Shown: positions 18,319-27,615, counted from the stretch's first letter. The stretch: 64,000 nt of DNA from Actinoplanes sp. SE50/110 (GCF_900119315.1 NZ_LT827010.1:1534001-1598000); one strand, 5' to 3'. The notes: a model not told the origin generated them from the sequence alone. Translations and numbers: made by a program.

Positions 18319-19552
18319 CCGCGATCAGCGTGCCCACGCACAGGGTCGCCGCACTGAGCCCCAGCGACCAGTGGATGCCGACCACCGCGCCGAACAGCCC
18401 GACCGTGATGCCGCTGCCGAACCGCAGGCCGTTGGCGGACATGCCGTACACGCCGATCACCCGGCCGCGGTCGGCGGGCGGCGCCATCAGCTGCACGACG
18501 GTCTGCCCGACCGACATCGACGCCAGGTTCGCCACCCCGCCGGCCACGAGCAGGACGACCGCCAGCGGGTAGTTCGGGGTGATCGCGAAGCAGAAGGTGA
18601 ACAGCCCGTACAGGCCGGTGCTGAGAACCGCGGCGAACACGGTGGGCCGGATCCATCCGGTCGTCTCCAGCACGAGGCCGCCCAGCACGCCGCCGGCGCC
18701 GTTGGCGAAGAGCAGGACGCCGTACGCCGTGCCGGCGCTGCCGCTGCCCAGGTCCTGCGCGAACAGCGGCATCGCGGACTGCAGGGACGCGCCGACGAAG
18801 AACGAACCCAGCCCGCCCAGGATGATCATGCTGACCAGGGTGCGGTCGGCCCGCACGTGACGCAGCACCCGCACCGAGTCCATGATCCCGACCCGTTTCC
18901 GGCCGGCCGGCACCCCGCCGTCCCGGCTGTGCCCGGTGAACCGGGTGCGGAACAGGAACAGGGTGAGCGGCAGGTAGAACGCGATGTTGGCGAAGATCCC
19001 CCAGGTCGGGCCGAGCCCCAGCAGCAGCGCCGAGCCGACCGCCGGCCCGAACAGCACCCCGAGGCTGCGGAAGGTGGCGTTCAGCCGCACCGCGCTGGGC
19101 AGTTCGTCGTCGCCGACGAAGTCGTGCAGCATCAGCTGTTCGCCCGGACCCCACAGGGCGCCGGCCACCCCGTGCAGCACCAGCAGCACGCAGGCGTGCC
19201 AGACCTGCAGCGTGCCGGTCAGGAAGAGCACCCCCCAGGCCGCCGAGACCAGCATGAACAACGTCTGCGCGACCTGGATCACCCGGCGGCAGTCGTACCG
19301 GTCGGCGAGCGAGCCGAACCAGACCGACAGGAACAGGAACGGCACCCAGTGGCTGATCACCTGGAAGCCGGCCAGCGCCGACGAGTGGAACTTCTCCCAC
19401 AGCACCCAGTAGGTGATGACGTGCTCGATGTTGTCCGCCATCATCGCCAGCGCGGCGCCGAACAGGTACGGCCGGCAGTCCGGGTTGCGCAGCGCGGCGA
19501 ACCGGCGGGGTGTGTCGGGCACATGCGCGGTCTGGCCGCAGGCAGCACACAT
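18296..19552 (-). CDS. MFS transporter (EntS-like exporter)
   Basis: A 418-residue membrane protein with about 12 hydrophobic segments. MFS motif A appears as GSLADRYDCRRV after the second helix, and an N-terminal cysteine pair (CAACG) precedes the first helix. The general pattern (MADNIEHVITYWVLWEKF, then LNATFRSLGVLFGPAVG) matches the MFS_3/enterobactin-exporter-like group. The likely role is drug or metabolite efflux. It is divergent from the AAC(3)-like gene 86 bases away, so the two could share a regulator. Its 3' end overlaps the SGNH gene. Confidence 0.8.
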   Translation of the reverse strand: MCAACGQTAHVPDTPRRFAALRNPDCRPYLFGAALAMMADNIEHVITYWVLWEKFHSSALAGFQVISHWVPFLFLSVWFGSLADRYDCRRVIQVAQTLFMLVSAAWGVLFLTGTLQVWHACVLLVLHGVAGALWGPGEQLMLHDFVGDDELPSAVRLNATFRSLGVLFGPAVGSALLLGLGPTWGIFANIAFYLPLTLFLFRTRFTGHSRDGGVPAGRKRVGIMDSVRVLRHVRADRTLVSMIILGGLGSFFVGASLQSAMPLFAQDLGSGSAGTAYGVLLFANGAGGVLGGLVLETTGWIRPTVFAAVLSTGLYGLFTFCFAITPNYPLAVVLLVAGGVANLASMSVGQTVVQLMAPPADRGRVIGVYGMSANGLRFGSGITVGLFGAVVGIHWSLGLSAATLCVGTLIAASYARRT

Positions 19553-19638
19553 GCCTACAGCCTTCTCCTGCCGCGACGCGCGCCGGCCGGGGTGGCGTCA
19601 CCAGTGATCGGCGCCACCCGGTGGTGGTAGAAGGAGTG

Positions 19639-20472
19639 ATGGACTTCGCGGATCGTGGCTCGCTGGCCGAGGACCTGCGCGGGCTGGGGCTGCGCGCGGG
19701 CGAGAGCGTGCTCCTGCACTCCTCGCTGAGGTCGGTGGGCTGGGTCTGCGGCGGCGCGGTCACCGTCGTGCAGGCCTTCCTCGACGTGCTGGGTCCCGCC
19801 GGCACGCTCGTGACGCCGGCGTTCGCCAGCGAGAACCGCGACCCGGCGCGCTGGGCCGGTCCGGAGATCCCGGCGGCCTGGTGGCCGCGGATCAGGGAAA
19901 CCATGCCTGCGTACGACGCGCAGCGCACGCCGTGCCGGGCGCTCGGCATCGTGGCCGAGACCCTGCGCTGCTGGCCGGGCGCCGTGCGCAGCCCGCACCC
20001 GCAGACCTCGTTCGCGGCGGTCGGCGCCCGGGCCGCGGCCCTGATGCGCCGGCACGACCTGGTCAGCGAACTGGGGGAGGAGTCGCCGCTGGCCGCGCTG
20101 GAGGCGGCCGGTGCCCGGGTGGTGCTGCTCGGTGTCGGCTTCGACCGCTGCACGGCGTTCCACCTGGCGGAGTACCGCCTGCCCTGGCGCACCCCACGGG
20201 ACAACGCCTGCGTGATGAGCACCCCGGCCGGCCGCGCCTGGGTGCCGTATCGCGGCGTGCTGCTCGACGCCGGCGACTTCGCGGCCCTGGGTGCCGACTT
20301 CGAGCGGACCGGCGCGGTGACCACCGGTCCGGCCGGTGCCGCGGTGGCCCGGCTGTTCCCGCTGCCGGCCGCGGTGGCCTTCGCCCGGGACTGGCTGGCC
20401 GCGCACCGCGTGCCGCCGGCCGGACCGCCGGAGCCGGGCGACTCTGTACGTAGTCGGCGACACTGTACGTAG
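19639..20472 (+). CDS. Aminoglycoside N(3)-acetyltransferase family protein
   Basis: A 277-residue protein with AAC(3) family signatures: LLHSSLRSVGWVCGG, LVTPAFASENRDP, HPQTSFAAVG and LLGVGFDRCTAFHLAEY, the latter holding the conserved His. The family acetylates the 3-amino group of aminoglycosides with acetyl-CoA. Chromosomal actinomycete members may serve other substrates, so resistance is not proven. An alternative GTG lies one codon upstream. The last ten residues (DSVRSRRHCT) are encoded inside two copies of a 13-base direct repeat that belongs to the next operon's control region, so the C-terminus is probably non-ancestral. Confidence 0.8.
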   Translation: MDFADRGSLAEDLRGLGLRAGESVLLHSSLRSVGWVCGGAVTVVQAFLDVLGPAGTLVTPAFASENRDPARWAGPEIPAAWWPRIRETMPAYDAQRTPCRALGIVAETLRCWPGAVRSPHPQTSFAAVGARAAALMRRHDLVSELGEESPLAALEAAGARVVLLGVGFDRCTAFHLAEYRLPWRTPRDNACVMSTPAGRAWVPYRGVLLDAGDFAALGADFERTGAVTTGPAGAAVARLFPLPAAVAFARDWLAAHRVPPAGPPEPGDSVRSRRHCT

Positions 20473-20492
20473 TCGAATCGACGCTCTACGAT
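20444..20492 (+). promoter_or_regulatory. Repeated operator and promoter of the first FxSxx module
   Basis: CTGTACGTAGTCG occurs at 20444-20456 and again at 20463-20475 (19-base period), and each copy contains the palindrome TACGTA. TACGAT at 20487-20492 is a good -10; the second repeat (TGTACG, 20464-20469) sits exactly 17 bases upstream in the -35 place. The transcript would start near 20499, about 55 bases before the precursor gene. A repressor or activator binding two helical turns apart is likely. Confidence 0.5.
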
Positions 20493-20553
20493 AGCGTTAC
20501 GGTGGCTCTCGCCCCGCAAGATCACGCCCCGTCGTCGATGCGAGGTTTGTGGC

Positions 20554-20733
20554 ATGGCACGTGAGAGTGAGACTTCGATCGCCCTGCTACGTTCGGCCGC
20601 GCCGGATCAGGCGCGACTGGCCCTGCTGCTGCGGCGGCGCCCGGCGTTGCGGCACTCGCTGGACGAGTCGCGGCACGCGGGCGTCTTCGGGAACTTCATC
20701 GGGGGCCACTGCTCCGATGAGGCGCCCCGGTAG
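20554..20733 (+). CDS. Candidate FxSxx-type RiPP precursor 1 (FxsA-like)
   Basis: A 59-codon gene with ribosome site cgagg 9 bases before the ATG, ending two bases before the FxsB gene. The N-terminal 40 residues (ARESETSIALLRSAAPDQ and on) are a typical Arg/Leu leader. The C-terminal part reads VFGNFIGGHCSDEAPR. The canonical family ends in FxSxx-COOH, which is absent. Instead F-G-N-F-I-G provides two adjacent aromatic-x-residue triplets, the type of site that radical SAM enzymes of the FxsB group turn into three-residue cyclophanes. The core is followed by Gly-Gly, a possible cleavage point. The assignment rests on position and on similarity of the core to the second precursor. Confidence 0.6.
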   Translation: MARESETSIALLRSAAPDQARLALLLRRRPALRHSLDESRHAGVFGNFIGGHCSDEAPR

Positions 20734-20735
20734 GG

Positions 20736-21914
20736 GTGAGCCGACCCGCGGGCTTCGCACCAGCGCCGGTGCGCCAGGTCCTGCTCAAGATTCACAGCCG
20801 GTGCAACCTGGCGTGTGACTACTGCTACGTCTATCAGCATGTGGACCAGAGCTGGCGGGACCGCCCGCGGGTGATGTCGCGGGCCGACATCGACCTGGCG
20901 GTGGCCCGGATCGCCGAGCACGCCGGCAAGCACGACCTGCCCTATCTCGCCGTCATCCTGCACGGCGGTGAGCCGCTGCTGGCCGGGCCCGACGTGATCG
21001 ACTACATCGTCCGGGCGGTGCGCGGCGCGATCACCAGCCACACCAAGGTCGCGTTCGGGGTGCAGACCAACGGGCTGCTGCTCGACGACGCGTATCTGGA
21101 GCTGTTCGCCACCCACCGGATCCGGGTCGGGGTGAGCCTGGACGGCCCGGCGACGGCCAACGACCGGCACCGCCGCTTCCCGAACGGCCGGGGCAGTCAC
21201 GCCGGGGTGGCCAGGGCCCTGCGCCGGCTCAACGAGGCGCGGCACCGCCCCCTGTTCGGCGGCATCCTGTGCACGGTGGACGTGACGAACGATCCGCTCG
21301 ACGTCTACCACCACCTGCTCGCGTTCGACCCGCCGGAGCTGGACTTCCTGCTTCCGCACGGGAACTGGGACCGCCCGCCGCCGGAGCGCGGCCCGGATCC
21401 GGGCCGCACCCCGTACGCCGACTGGCTGATTCCGATCTTCGACCGGTGGTACGAGTCGCCGGCCCCGCAGACCCGGGTCCGGCTGTTCGAGTCGCTGGTC
21501 TCGCTGCTGCTCGGCGGGCCGGGCGGGATCGAGGGGCTCGGTCTCGGCCGGGTCGACCTGGTCACCGTCGAGACCGACGGCACCCTGGAGCAGGGCGACG
21601 CGCTGAAGACGGCCGCGCCGGGCGCGCCGGCCACCGGCCTGCACGTGCGCTGGCACTCCTTCGACGATTACCTGGAGCATCCGGGGGCGCGGGCCCGACA
21701 GTCCGGTGTGGACGGGCTGAGCGCCACCTGCCGGCGGTGCCCGCTGGTGGAGGTGTGCGGCGGCGGGCTGTACGCCCATCGATACAGCTCGCTGACCGGG
21801 TTCGACAACCCGTCGGTGTACTGCGCCGATCTCGCCACGCTGATCCGGCACGCGGCCGATCGGCTGGCCACCGATCTCCCGCCGGCCGCCGGAGGCCCGG
21901 GTGTCCGGAGTTGA
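20736..21914 (+). CDS. fxsB: FxsB-family radical SAM/SPASM cyclophane synthase, copy 1
   Basis: A 392-residue radical SAM enzyme. The CNLACDYC cluster motif (Cys 23, 27, 30) lies in the N-terminal strand followed by YVYQHVDQSWRDRP, the diagnostic FxsB sequence. HGGEPLL and GVQTNG are SAM-binding elements, and LDFLLPHGNW is family-specific. A SPASM-type C-terminal region has CRRCPLVEVCGGGLYAH and VYCADL for auxiliary clusters. The fused HExxH beta-hydroxylase domain found in larger relatives is missing. The predicted reaction is a carbon-carbon crosslink from the Phe ring to the beta-carbon of the third residue of the motif. The GTG start is two bases after the precursor stop. Confidence 0.9.
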   Translation: MSRPAGFAPAPVRQVLLKIHSRCNLACDYCYVYQHVDQSWRDRPRVMSRADIDLAVARIAEHAGKHDLPYLAVILHGGEPLLAGPDVIDYIVRAVRGAITSHTKVAFGVQTNGLLLDDAYLELFATHRIRVGVSLDGPATANDRHRRFPNGRGSHAGVARALRRLNEARHRPLFGGILCTVDVTNDPLDVYHHLLAFDPPELDFLLPHGNWDRPPPERGPDPGRTPYADWLIPIFDRWYESPAPQTRVRLFESLVSLLLGGPGGIEGLGLGRVDLVTVETDGTLEQGDALKTAAPGAPATGLHVRWHSFDDYLEHPGARARQSGVDGLSATCRRCPLVEVCGGGLYAHRYSSLTGFDNPSVYCADLATLIRHAADRLATDLPPAAGGPGVRS

Positions 21915-22047
21915 CGTCCGTCCCGGGGGTATCCCTCGGGTGCTCGGTGCGGTAGTAATGACTCAAAGCCCGCACGGGGCGGCCGCCTGCCGGCCCAGAG
22001 GTGACCCGCGCGACCGCTGGGCCCGTCGGTGGCCGTCGGGAGGCCGG

Positions 22048-23220
22048 ATGCTGTATTTCTTTCTGAGCTACGCGTCTGACGAGGACGACATCTTCGTCCG
22101 CCGGCTCTACCGCGATCTGTCCGCCGAGATCGCCCGCCGGATCGGCGCGGAGCCTCAGCAGGTCATCGGATATCTGGACGACAGCGGCAACGGCAGATGG
22201 CCGGCCGACGCCCGGTCCGCGCTCGGCACCTGCCAGACCTTCATCGCCCTGTGCTCGTCGCGCTACCTGGCCAGCGACCGCTGCGGGCGGTACTGGGGCA
22301 CCTTCGTCGACCGGATCCGCAAGGACGACTCGGCGGCCGCCTCCGGCGCGCTGATCCCGGTGCTGTGGTCGGCCGACGGCGTTTCCGGCGACGTCTTCCA
22401 CGAGCCGGGGCTCGACGTCCAGCCCCATCGGACGCCGCACGGCGACGACCTGCGGGTGATGATGCGCCTGCGCTCGCACCGCGCCGGGTACGCCGCGTTC
22501 GTGGCCTCGCTCGCGCACCGGGTGGTCGAGACGGCGCACGCGCACCGGTTGCCCGACGGCCCGGCCGGCGTCGACCTGGACGCCGCGGTGAACCCGTTCG
22601 ACGAGCGCCGCCACCGGCCGGGCGCCGGCCCGCCGTCGACCAAGGTGTACGTGGTGGTCGCGGCCGGCACCCGCGAGCAGATGCGGGCGGTCCGCGACGA
22701 CCTGCGCTTCTACGGCCGGCGCCGGGAGGACTGGTCGCCCTATCAGCCGATGACCCCGCAGTCGCTGGCGGCCCGGGCCTGCGGGGTGGTCTCCGATCGC
22801 CGCCTGCAGTCCGAGGTGGTACCGATCGAGTCGGTGCCCGAGCGGCTGCGCAAGGGGCTGCAGCGCGACATCCTGGTGCTTCTCGTCGACGCCTGGGCCA
22901 CCCGGGTGGAGGATCTGCACCGGGCGCTGCGGGAGATCGGCGAGCGGGACGACGAGGCGGTGGCGGTGCTCGTCCCGGCCAGCCCGGGCGACGGGGAGAC
23001 CTCGGCCCGGCGCGGCGAGCTCCGCGGCGAGGTGCTGCGCAGCTTCCCCGGCCGGGCGTCCTGGCACGACTCGCTGTTCCGGGTCGGCGTCGACTCACCC
23101 GACGAGTTCGACGCCGACCTGGCGACGGCGATCGCCGCGGCGCAGCGCCGGGCGTACCGGCGCGAGCGGCCGGGCGGGTCACGCCCCGGGCCGCGCCGGC
23201 CGGTACTGGAGGGGCCGTGA
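22048..23220 (+). CDS. fxsC: FxsC-family protein with N-terminal TIR-like domain, copy 1
   Basis: A 390-residue protein. Residues 1-170 form a TIR-like domain starting LYFFLSYASDED, with FIALCSSRYLASDRCGRYW. The C-terminal FxsC domain (about 190-390) begins KVYVVVAAGTREQMRAVRDD and contains FYGRRREDWSPYQPM, matched in copy 2. FxsC proteins accompany FxsB and precursor genes; their biochemical role is not established. In TIR enzymes a catalytic Glu follows the S-x-x-C-G-x block; here that place holds Tyr, so NAD hydrolysis is doubtful. The ATG at 22048 was chosen because the TIR strand begins immediately. The gene lies 133 bases after fxsB. Confidence 0.85.
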   Translation: MLYFFLSYASDEDDIFVRRLYRDLSAEIARRIGAEPQQVIGYLDDSGNGRWPADARSALGTCQTFIALCSSRYLASDRCGRYWGTFVDRIRKDDSAAASGALIPVLWSADGVSGDVFHEPGLDVQPHRTPHGDDLRVMMRLRSHRAGYAAFVASLAHRVVETAHAHRLPDGPAGVDLDAAVNPFDERRHRPGAGPPSTKVYVVVAAGTREQMRAVRDDLRFYGRRREDWSPYQPMTPQSLAARACGVVSDRRLQSEVVPIESVPERLRKGLQRDILVLLVDAWATRVEDLHRALREIGERDDEAVAVLVPASPGDGETSARRGELRGEVLRSFPGRASWHDSLFRVGVDSPDEFDADLATAIAAAQRRAYRRERPGGSRPGPRRPVLEGP

Positions 23221-23341
23221 CCACGCCGGCCACAGTGGATCCGGGGACGACGCGCTTGACCGGCGCGGGACAATGGCGGACGTACGTTCCCGCGGGAAAC
23301 CGTGCGGTCCGGCGCAACGTGCACACGAACTGGCGGTGATC

Positions 23342-26300
23342 ATGGAGTTCTCGGGCCGGCACGGACAGATCATCACGTTCTACTCGTTCAAGGGCGGCGT
23401 CGGCCGGACCATGTCGCTGGCCAACGTCGCCTGGATCCTGGCCAGCACCGGACGCCGCGTGCTCACCGTGGACTGGGATCTGGAGTCGCCCGGCCTGCAC
23501 CGGTACTACTCGCCCTTCCTGCCCGACCGCGATCTGCGCCAGTCACCCGGGGTGATCGACGCGGTCGTCCGGTTCGAGGAGCGGGCCGGCGAGGCGCAGG
23601 CGAACGGGGAGGAGCTCGGGCCCGGGGAGATCCGCCGGCTGGCCCGGATCCAGGAGTACGCGACCTCCCTGGAGCGGTACGAATTCCCGCGCGGCGGCTC
23701 GATCGACTTCGTCCCGTCCGGCCGGCAGACCCCCGAGTACTCGCACGTGGTCAGCAACTTCGACTGGGAGACGTTCTACACCCGGCTCAACGGCGAGCGG
23801 TTCCTCTTCGACCTGGCCGACGACATGCGCGCCAACTACGACGTGGTGCTGATCGACAGCCGCACCGGGTTGAGCGACAACGCCGGCATCTGCACCGTGA
23901 CCCTGCCCGACACGGTGGTCAACTGCTTCGCCTACAACAACCAGAGCATCGAGGGCGCCGTCGCGGTGGCGAACACGATCCGCCGGCTGCGCCCCGACGA
24001 CATCCGGATCTTTCCGGTCCCGAGCCGGGTCGAGGACGGCGAGGCGGCCAAGCTGAACCGCCGCCGGGCGCTGGCCCAGCAACAGTTCCGCGAGTTCGTG
24101 GCGGCGCTCGGGCACGCCGACCCCGGCAAGTACTGGGGTCAGGTGGAACAACCTTACAAACCCTTCTACGCGTACGAGGAGACCCTCGCCACCTTCGGCG
24201 ACCGGCCGTATCAGGAGAACGACCTGCTCGCCGCGTACGAACGGCTGGCCGGCGAGCTCGTCGGCGAGCGCTGCAAGCTGGACGAGATCTCCGAGGCGAT
24301 CCGGCTCGGCTGGCTGGCGGAGTTCGAGCAGCGCGGCACGATCAACCCGGGGCCGGCGCTGATCTGCTACACCCCGCGGGACCGGATCTGGGCCGAGTGG
24401 ATCGCCTATCAGCTGCGCCTGGCCGGCCAGCGCAGCGTGCTGCAGGACGTCAACGCCGCGGTGGACGCGACCGAGGTGTTGGCCCGCTCGGACTGCGCGA
24501 TCGTCCTGCTCTCCCAGGAGTCGGTCCGGGTGCCCCAGCTGGAGACCTGGTGGCGGCTGACCGTCCGGCGCGACATCCCGGGGCACGGCCGGTTCCTCGT
24601 CCCGGTCCGGGTGGACGGCTTCCGCCCGCCCGAGCCGTTCGCCGACCGGGAGCCGGTCGACATGTTCAACGTGCCGGAACGCGCGGCGCGGGACTCGCTG
24701 CTGGCCCGGCTCGACCTGCGGGACACCGGGTCCGGGCACATCGGCGGCCTCGCCGGCGGGCCCACCCCCCGGTTCCCGTTCGAGCCGGCCCGGGTCTGGC
24801 GCGCGCCGGCCCGCAACCCGGGCTTCACCGGCCGGGACGCCACCCTGGAGGCGTTGCGCGAGCAGCTCAACGCCAGCAACGCGCAGACCGGCCCGGTGGT
24901 GCTGCAGGGCATCGGCGGCGTCGGCAAGACGCAGATCGCCGTCGAGTACGTGCACCGGTTCAACGCCGACTACGACATCGTGTGGTGGATCTCCGCCGAC
25001 CAGCCGGCGCTGGTCGTCACCGCCCTGGCCGACCTGGCCCGGGAGCTCGGCCTGCCGATCGCCGGCTCCGGCCGGGCCGACGAGGAGGTGGCCGCCGTGC
25101 TGGAGGCGCTGCGGGTGGGCAACCCGTCGGCGAACTGGATCGTCATCTTCGACAACACCGAGGACCCGGAGCAGATCCGGCGGTTCCTGCCGACCGGGTC
25201 GGGCGACGTGGTGGTCACCACGCCCGGGCAGGAGTGGTCGCGCACCGCCTGGACGCTGGACATCAACGTCTTCGACCGCTCGGAGAGCCGGGCCCTGCTG
25301 ACCCGGCGGGTGGCCGGTCTCTCCGACGCGCAGGCCGACGAGATCGCCGCCAAGCTGGGTGACCTGCCGCTCGCCGTGGAACAGGCAGCCACCTGGCTGG
25401 CCACCACCGGCATGTCCGCCGAACGGTACCTCGCGCTGCTCGACGAGCAGCTGCCGCGCATCCTCAACGAGCCGCCGCCGCCCGGTTACCGGCACCCGGC
25501 CGCCGAGACCTGGCGGCTGTCCCAGGGGCGTCTGCAGCAGGCGAACCCGGCCGCCGCGTTCCTGGTGGAGCTGCTGGCCGTGATGGCGCCCGAGCCGATC
25601 CCCACCACGCTGCTGGACAGCCCGGGCATGGCCGACGCGCTGGCGAGATACGACCCGATCTTCCGTGACCAACTGATGCGCAACTCGTTGGTGCGGGAAG
25701 TGAGCCGGTTCGGGTTGGCCCGGGTGGATTCGGCGGTTCACGCGCTTCGCATGCACCGCCTGGTGCAGAGTGTGATTATCAGCGACCTCGCCGTTGAAGA
25801 GCAGAGGCGCAGGCGGGAGCAGATACACGTGATCCTGGCGAAGGCTCAGCGCGGCGAACCTGACGACCAGGCCAGCTGGCCGACGTACCAGGGCATCCTG
25901 ACCCACCTGGAGCCTTCCGGCGCGCTCGACTCCGACGACGCCGAGGTGCACCAGCTCGCCGTCGACATGGTGCGGTATCTGCGGTACCGCGGTGACCTGG
26001 CCGGTGGCCGCCGGCTCGCCGAGCGGGCCATCGGGATCTGGCAGGACCGGCTCGGCGCCGACCACCTCTCCCTGCTGCGGATGCGCAGCGAACTCGGCAA
26101 CATCCTGGAGGCGCACGGCGAGTACCGCGCGGCGTTGGACATCCAGCAGGACACCGCGGACCGGATGATCGCCCAGCGCGGCCACACGTACCCGCATGCG
26201 CTGATCGCGCTCAGTGGCGTGGCCGCGGCGTACGTCGGGCTCGGGCAGTACCAGCAGGCGGTCGACCTCGCCGAGCAGGTGCTGCTGCACTGGCAGACCA

Positions 26301-27268
26301 CGGTCGGCGACAGCCACCGCCGGACCGTCATCGCGCGCAACAACTACGCGTTCTTCCTGATGCTCGCCGGCGACTTCGCCCGGTCCCGGGAGATCAGCGA
26401 GCAGGCCGTGGTGGCCTCCGAGGACGTGCTCGGCCCGTCCGCCCGGTGGACCCTGCTGATCCGCCGCAACCTGGGCCGGTGCCTGCGGGCCGACGGTGAC
26501 CTGGGCCGGTCCGAGAACGTGCTGCGGGAAACCCTGGCCGGGTGTCAGAACGCGCTCGACGAGGCCGACGAGTACACCCTGCTGACCCGCAAGGAGCTCG
26601 CCGTCACGCTGCGCCGCCTCGGTCACCTGGCCGAGGCCCGGGAGCTGGCCGAGCGGGCCGTGGCGGGGTTCGGCGCGACGGTCGGCGCCGAGCATCCGCA
26701 CACGCTCGCCTGCCGGCTGGAGGTGGCGAACATCAGGGCGGCCCAGTCCGAGCACGCCGAGGCGCGGGCCGAGGCGGCCGAGGTGCTGGCCGGCTACTCC
26801 CGGATCCGGGGGGAGAGCCACCCGGCCACGCTGACCGTCGCCAACACCTTCGGGGTCCTGGAATGCCTGGACGGCGAGGTGGCGGACGCCCGCACCCGGC
26901 TGGAGCAGACGTTCACCGCGTTGGAGGCCACCCTGCCCGAGTCCCATCCGTACGTCTGGATCGGCCGGATGAACCTGGCGAGCGCCCTGTTCCAGGCCGG
27001 TGAGGTGCAGGCCGCTCGGGAAGCGGACACGGTCAGCCTGGCCCGGTTGCGCGAGCGACTGCACAGCCGGAGTCATCCGGCGATCCTGACCGCCGGCGTC
27101 AACCTGGTGGCGAGCCGGCTGGCCGCCGGTGACCGGACCGGCGGTGAGGCACAGCGCGAGGAGGTGCTCCGGATCGCCGGGGAGCTGTTCGACGAGAAAC
27201 ACCCGCTGATGGTGGCGCTGCGCTCCGGCGGGCGGGCCTTCTTCGACCTGGAGCCGCTGAGCACCTGA
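23342..27268 (+). CDS. fxsT: FxsT-type KGG-ATPase/TIR-like/NB-ARC/TPR protein, copy 1
   Basis: A 1308-residue multidomain protein. Residues 5-260: MinD/ParA-like ATPase with the deviant Walker A motif SFKGGVGRT and TVDWDLESPG. Residues 340-440: TIR-like domain (CYTPRDRIWAEW). Residues 500-780: NB-ARC/STAND NTPase with GIGGVGKTQ (about 522-530) and the Walker B WIVIFDNTED (about 599). Residues 880-1290: tetratricopeptide repeats. This matches the FxSxx-COOH system TPR protein. The arrangement is that of NLR-like signalling ATPases, so it may act as a switch or scaffold for the RiPP pathway; this is inference. The start follows tggcggtgatc; it is co-directional with fxsC. Confidence 0.88.
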   Translation: MEFSGRHGQIITFYSFKGGVGRTMSLANVAWILASTGRRVLTVDWDLESPGLHRYYSPFLPDRDLRQSPGVIDAVVRFEERAGEAQANGEELGPGEIRRLARIQEYATSLERYEFPRGGSIDFVPSGRQTPEYSHVVSNFDWETFYTRLNGERFLFDLADDMRANYDVVLIDSRTGLSDNAGICTVTLPDTVVNCFAYNNQSIEGAVAVANTIRRLRPDDIRIFPVPSRVEDGEAAKLNRRRALAQQQFREFVAALGHADPGKYWGQVEQPYKPFYAYEETLATFGDRPYQENDLLAAYERLAGELVGERCKLDEISEAIRLGWLAEFEQRGTINPGPALICYTPRDRIWAEWIAYQLRLAGQRSVLQDVNAAVDATEVLARSDCAIVLLSQESVRVPQLETWWRLTVRRDIPGHGRFLVPVRVDGFRPPEPFADREPVDMFNVPERAARDSLLARLDLRDTGSGHIGGLAGGPTPRFPFEPARVWRAPARNPGFTGRDATLEALREQLNASNAQTGPVVLQGIGGVGKTQIAVEYVHRFNADYDIVWWISADQPALVVTALADLARELGLPIAGSGRADEEVAAVLEALRVGNPSANWIVIFDNTEDPEQIRRFLPTGSGDVVVTTPGQEWSRTAWTLDINVFDRSESRALLTRRVAGLSDAQADEIAAKLGDLPLAVEQAATWLATTGMSAERYLALLDEQLPRILNEPPPPGYRHPAAETWRLSQGRLQQANPAAAFLVELLAVMAPEPIPTTLLDSPGMADALARYDPIFRDQLMRNSLVREVSRFGLARVDSAVHALRMHRLVQSVIISDLAVEEQRRRREQIHVILAKAQRGEPDDQASWPTYQGILTHLEPSGALDSDDAEVHQLAVDMVRYLRYRGDLAGGRRLAERAIGIWQDRLGADHLSLLRMRSELGNILEAHGEYRAALDIQQDTADRMIAQRGHTYPHALIALSGVAAAYVGLGQYQQAVDLAEQVLLHWQTTVGDSHRRTVIARNNYAFFLMLAGDFARSREISEQAVVASEDVLGPSARWTLLIRRNLGRCLRADGDLGRSENVLRETLAGCQNALDEADEYTLLTRKELAVTLRRLGHLAEARELAERAVAGFGATVGAEHPHTLACRLEVANIRAAQSEHAEARAEAAEVLAGYSRIRGESHPATLTVANTFGVLECLDGEVADARTRLEQTFTALEATLPESHPYVWIGRMNLASALFQAGEVQAAREADTVSLARLRERLHSRSHPAILTAGVNLVASRLAAGDRTGGEAQREEVLRIAGELFDEKHPLMVALRSGGRAFFDLEPLST

Positions 27269-27449
27269 TATCGTCCGGTCTCGGAAATGACACGACCCGG
27301 CTACTTCCGGTAGCACTGGTCACTTACCTCAAACCTGGGAGTGCAATTATCGTTCCCGGTTAGGCGAACTTGTCCACAGGCTGGTCGTTTCGTGCGTTCG
27401 GCGGCGGCCTGGATGCTACGCTTCCCCCGCATTATTCAGAGGGGTGGCA

Positions 27450-27614
27450 ATGAAGCCGGCTGTGCAGCCTGACGACGACCCGTACGTCATCACGAACAGC
27501 ACGCGCAAACTGGTCGATCGGTCGAAGGTCGACAGTCGGGTTCTGCTGGCCCTCCTGGATCGGGCCGACGACCCGGAACCGACAACGACGTACTTCACCA
27601 ACTTCGTCAGTTGA
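27450..27614 (+). CDS. Candidate FxSxx-type RiPP precursor 2 (FxsA-like)
   Basis: A 54-residue peptide gene with ribosome site agagggg 5-6 bases before the ATG. Its stop is one base before fxsB copy 2. The leader (MKPAVQPDDDPYVITNSTRK and on) is hydrophilic. The C-terminus is TTTYFTNFVS: F-T-N and F-V-S are two abutting aromatic-x-x triplets, and the last ends exactly at the carboxyl terminus. Canonical family members end F-x-S-x-x; here the F-x-S is shifted by two residues to the very end. It shares F-x-N-F-[I/V]-[G/S] with precursor 1. A weak -10 (TACGCT, 27417-27422) is upstream. Confidence 0.75.
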   Translation: MKPAVQPDDDPYVITNSTRKLVDRSKVDSRVLLALLDRADDPEPTTTYFTNFVS

Positions 27615-27615
27615 A

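Noticed and set aside
23543..27316. A 1257-codon open frame antisense to fxsT copy 1
   Set aside because: It is the mirror of a GC-rich coding sequence, has no domain, and its composition (Val/Arg/Gly/Gln) is typical of antisense reading.
27450..27614. Canonical FxSxx-COOH terminus in precursor 2
   Set aside because: The F-V-S is the last triplet; there are no two residues after it, so the rule is not met as written.
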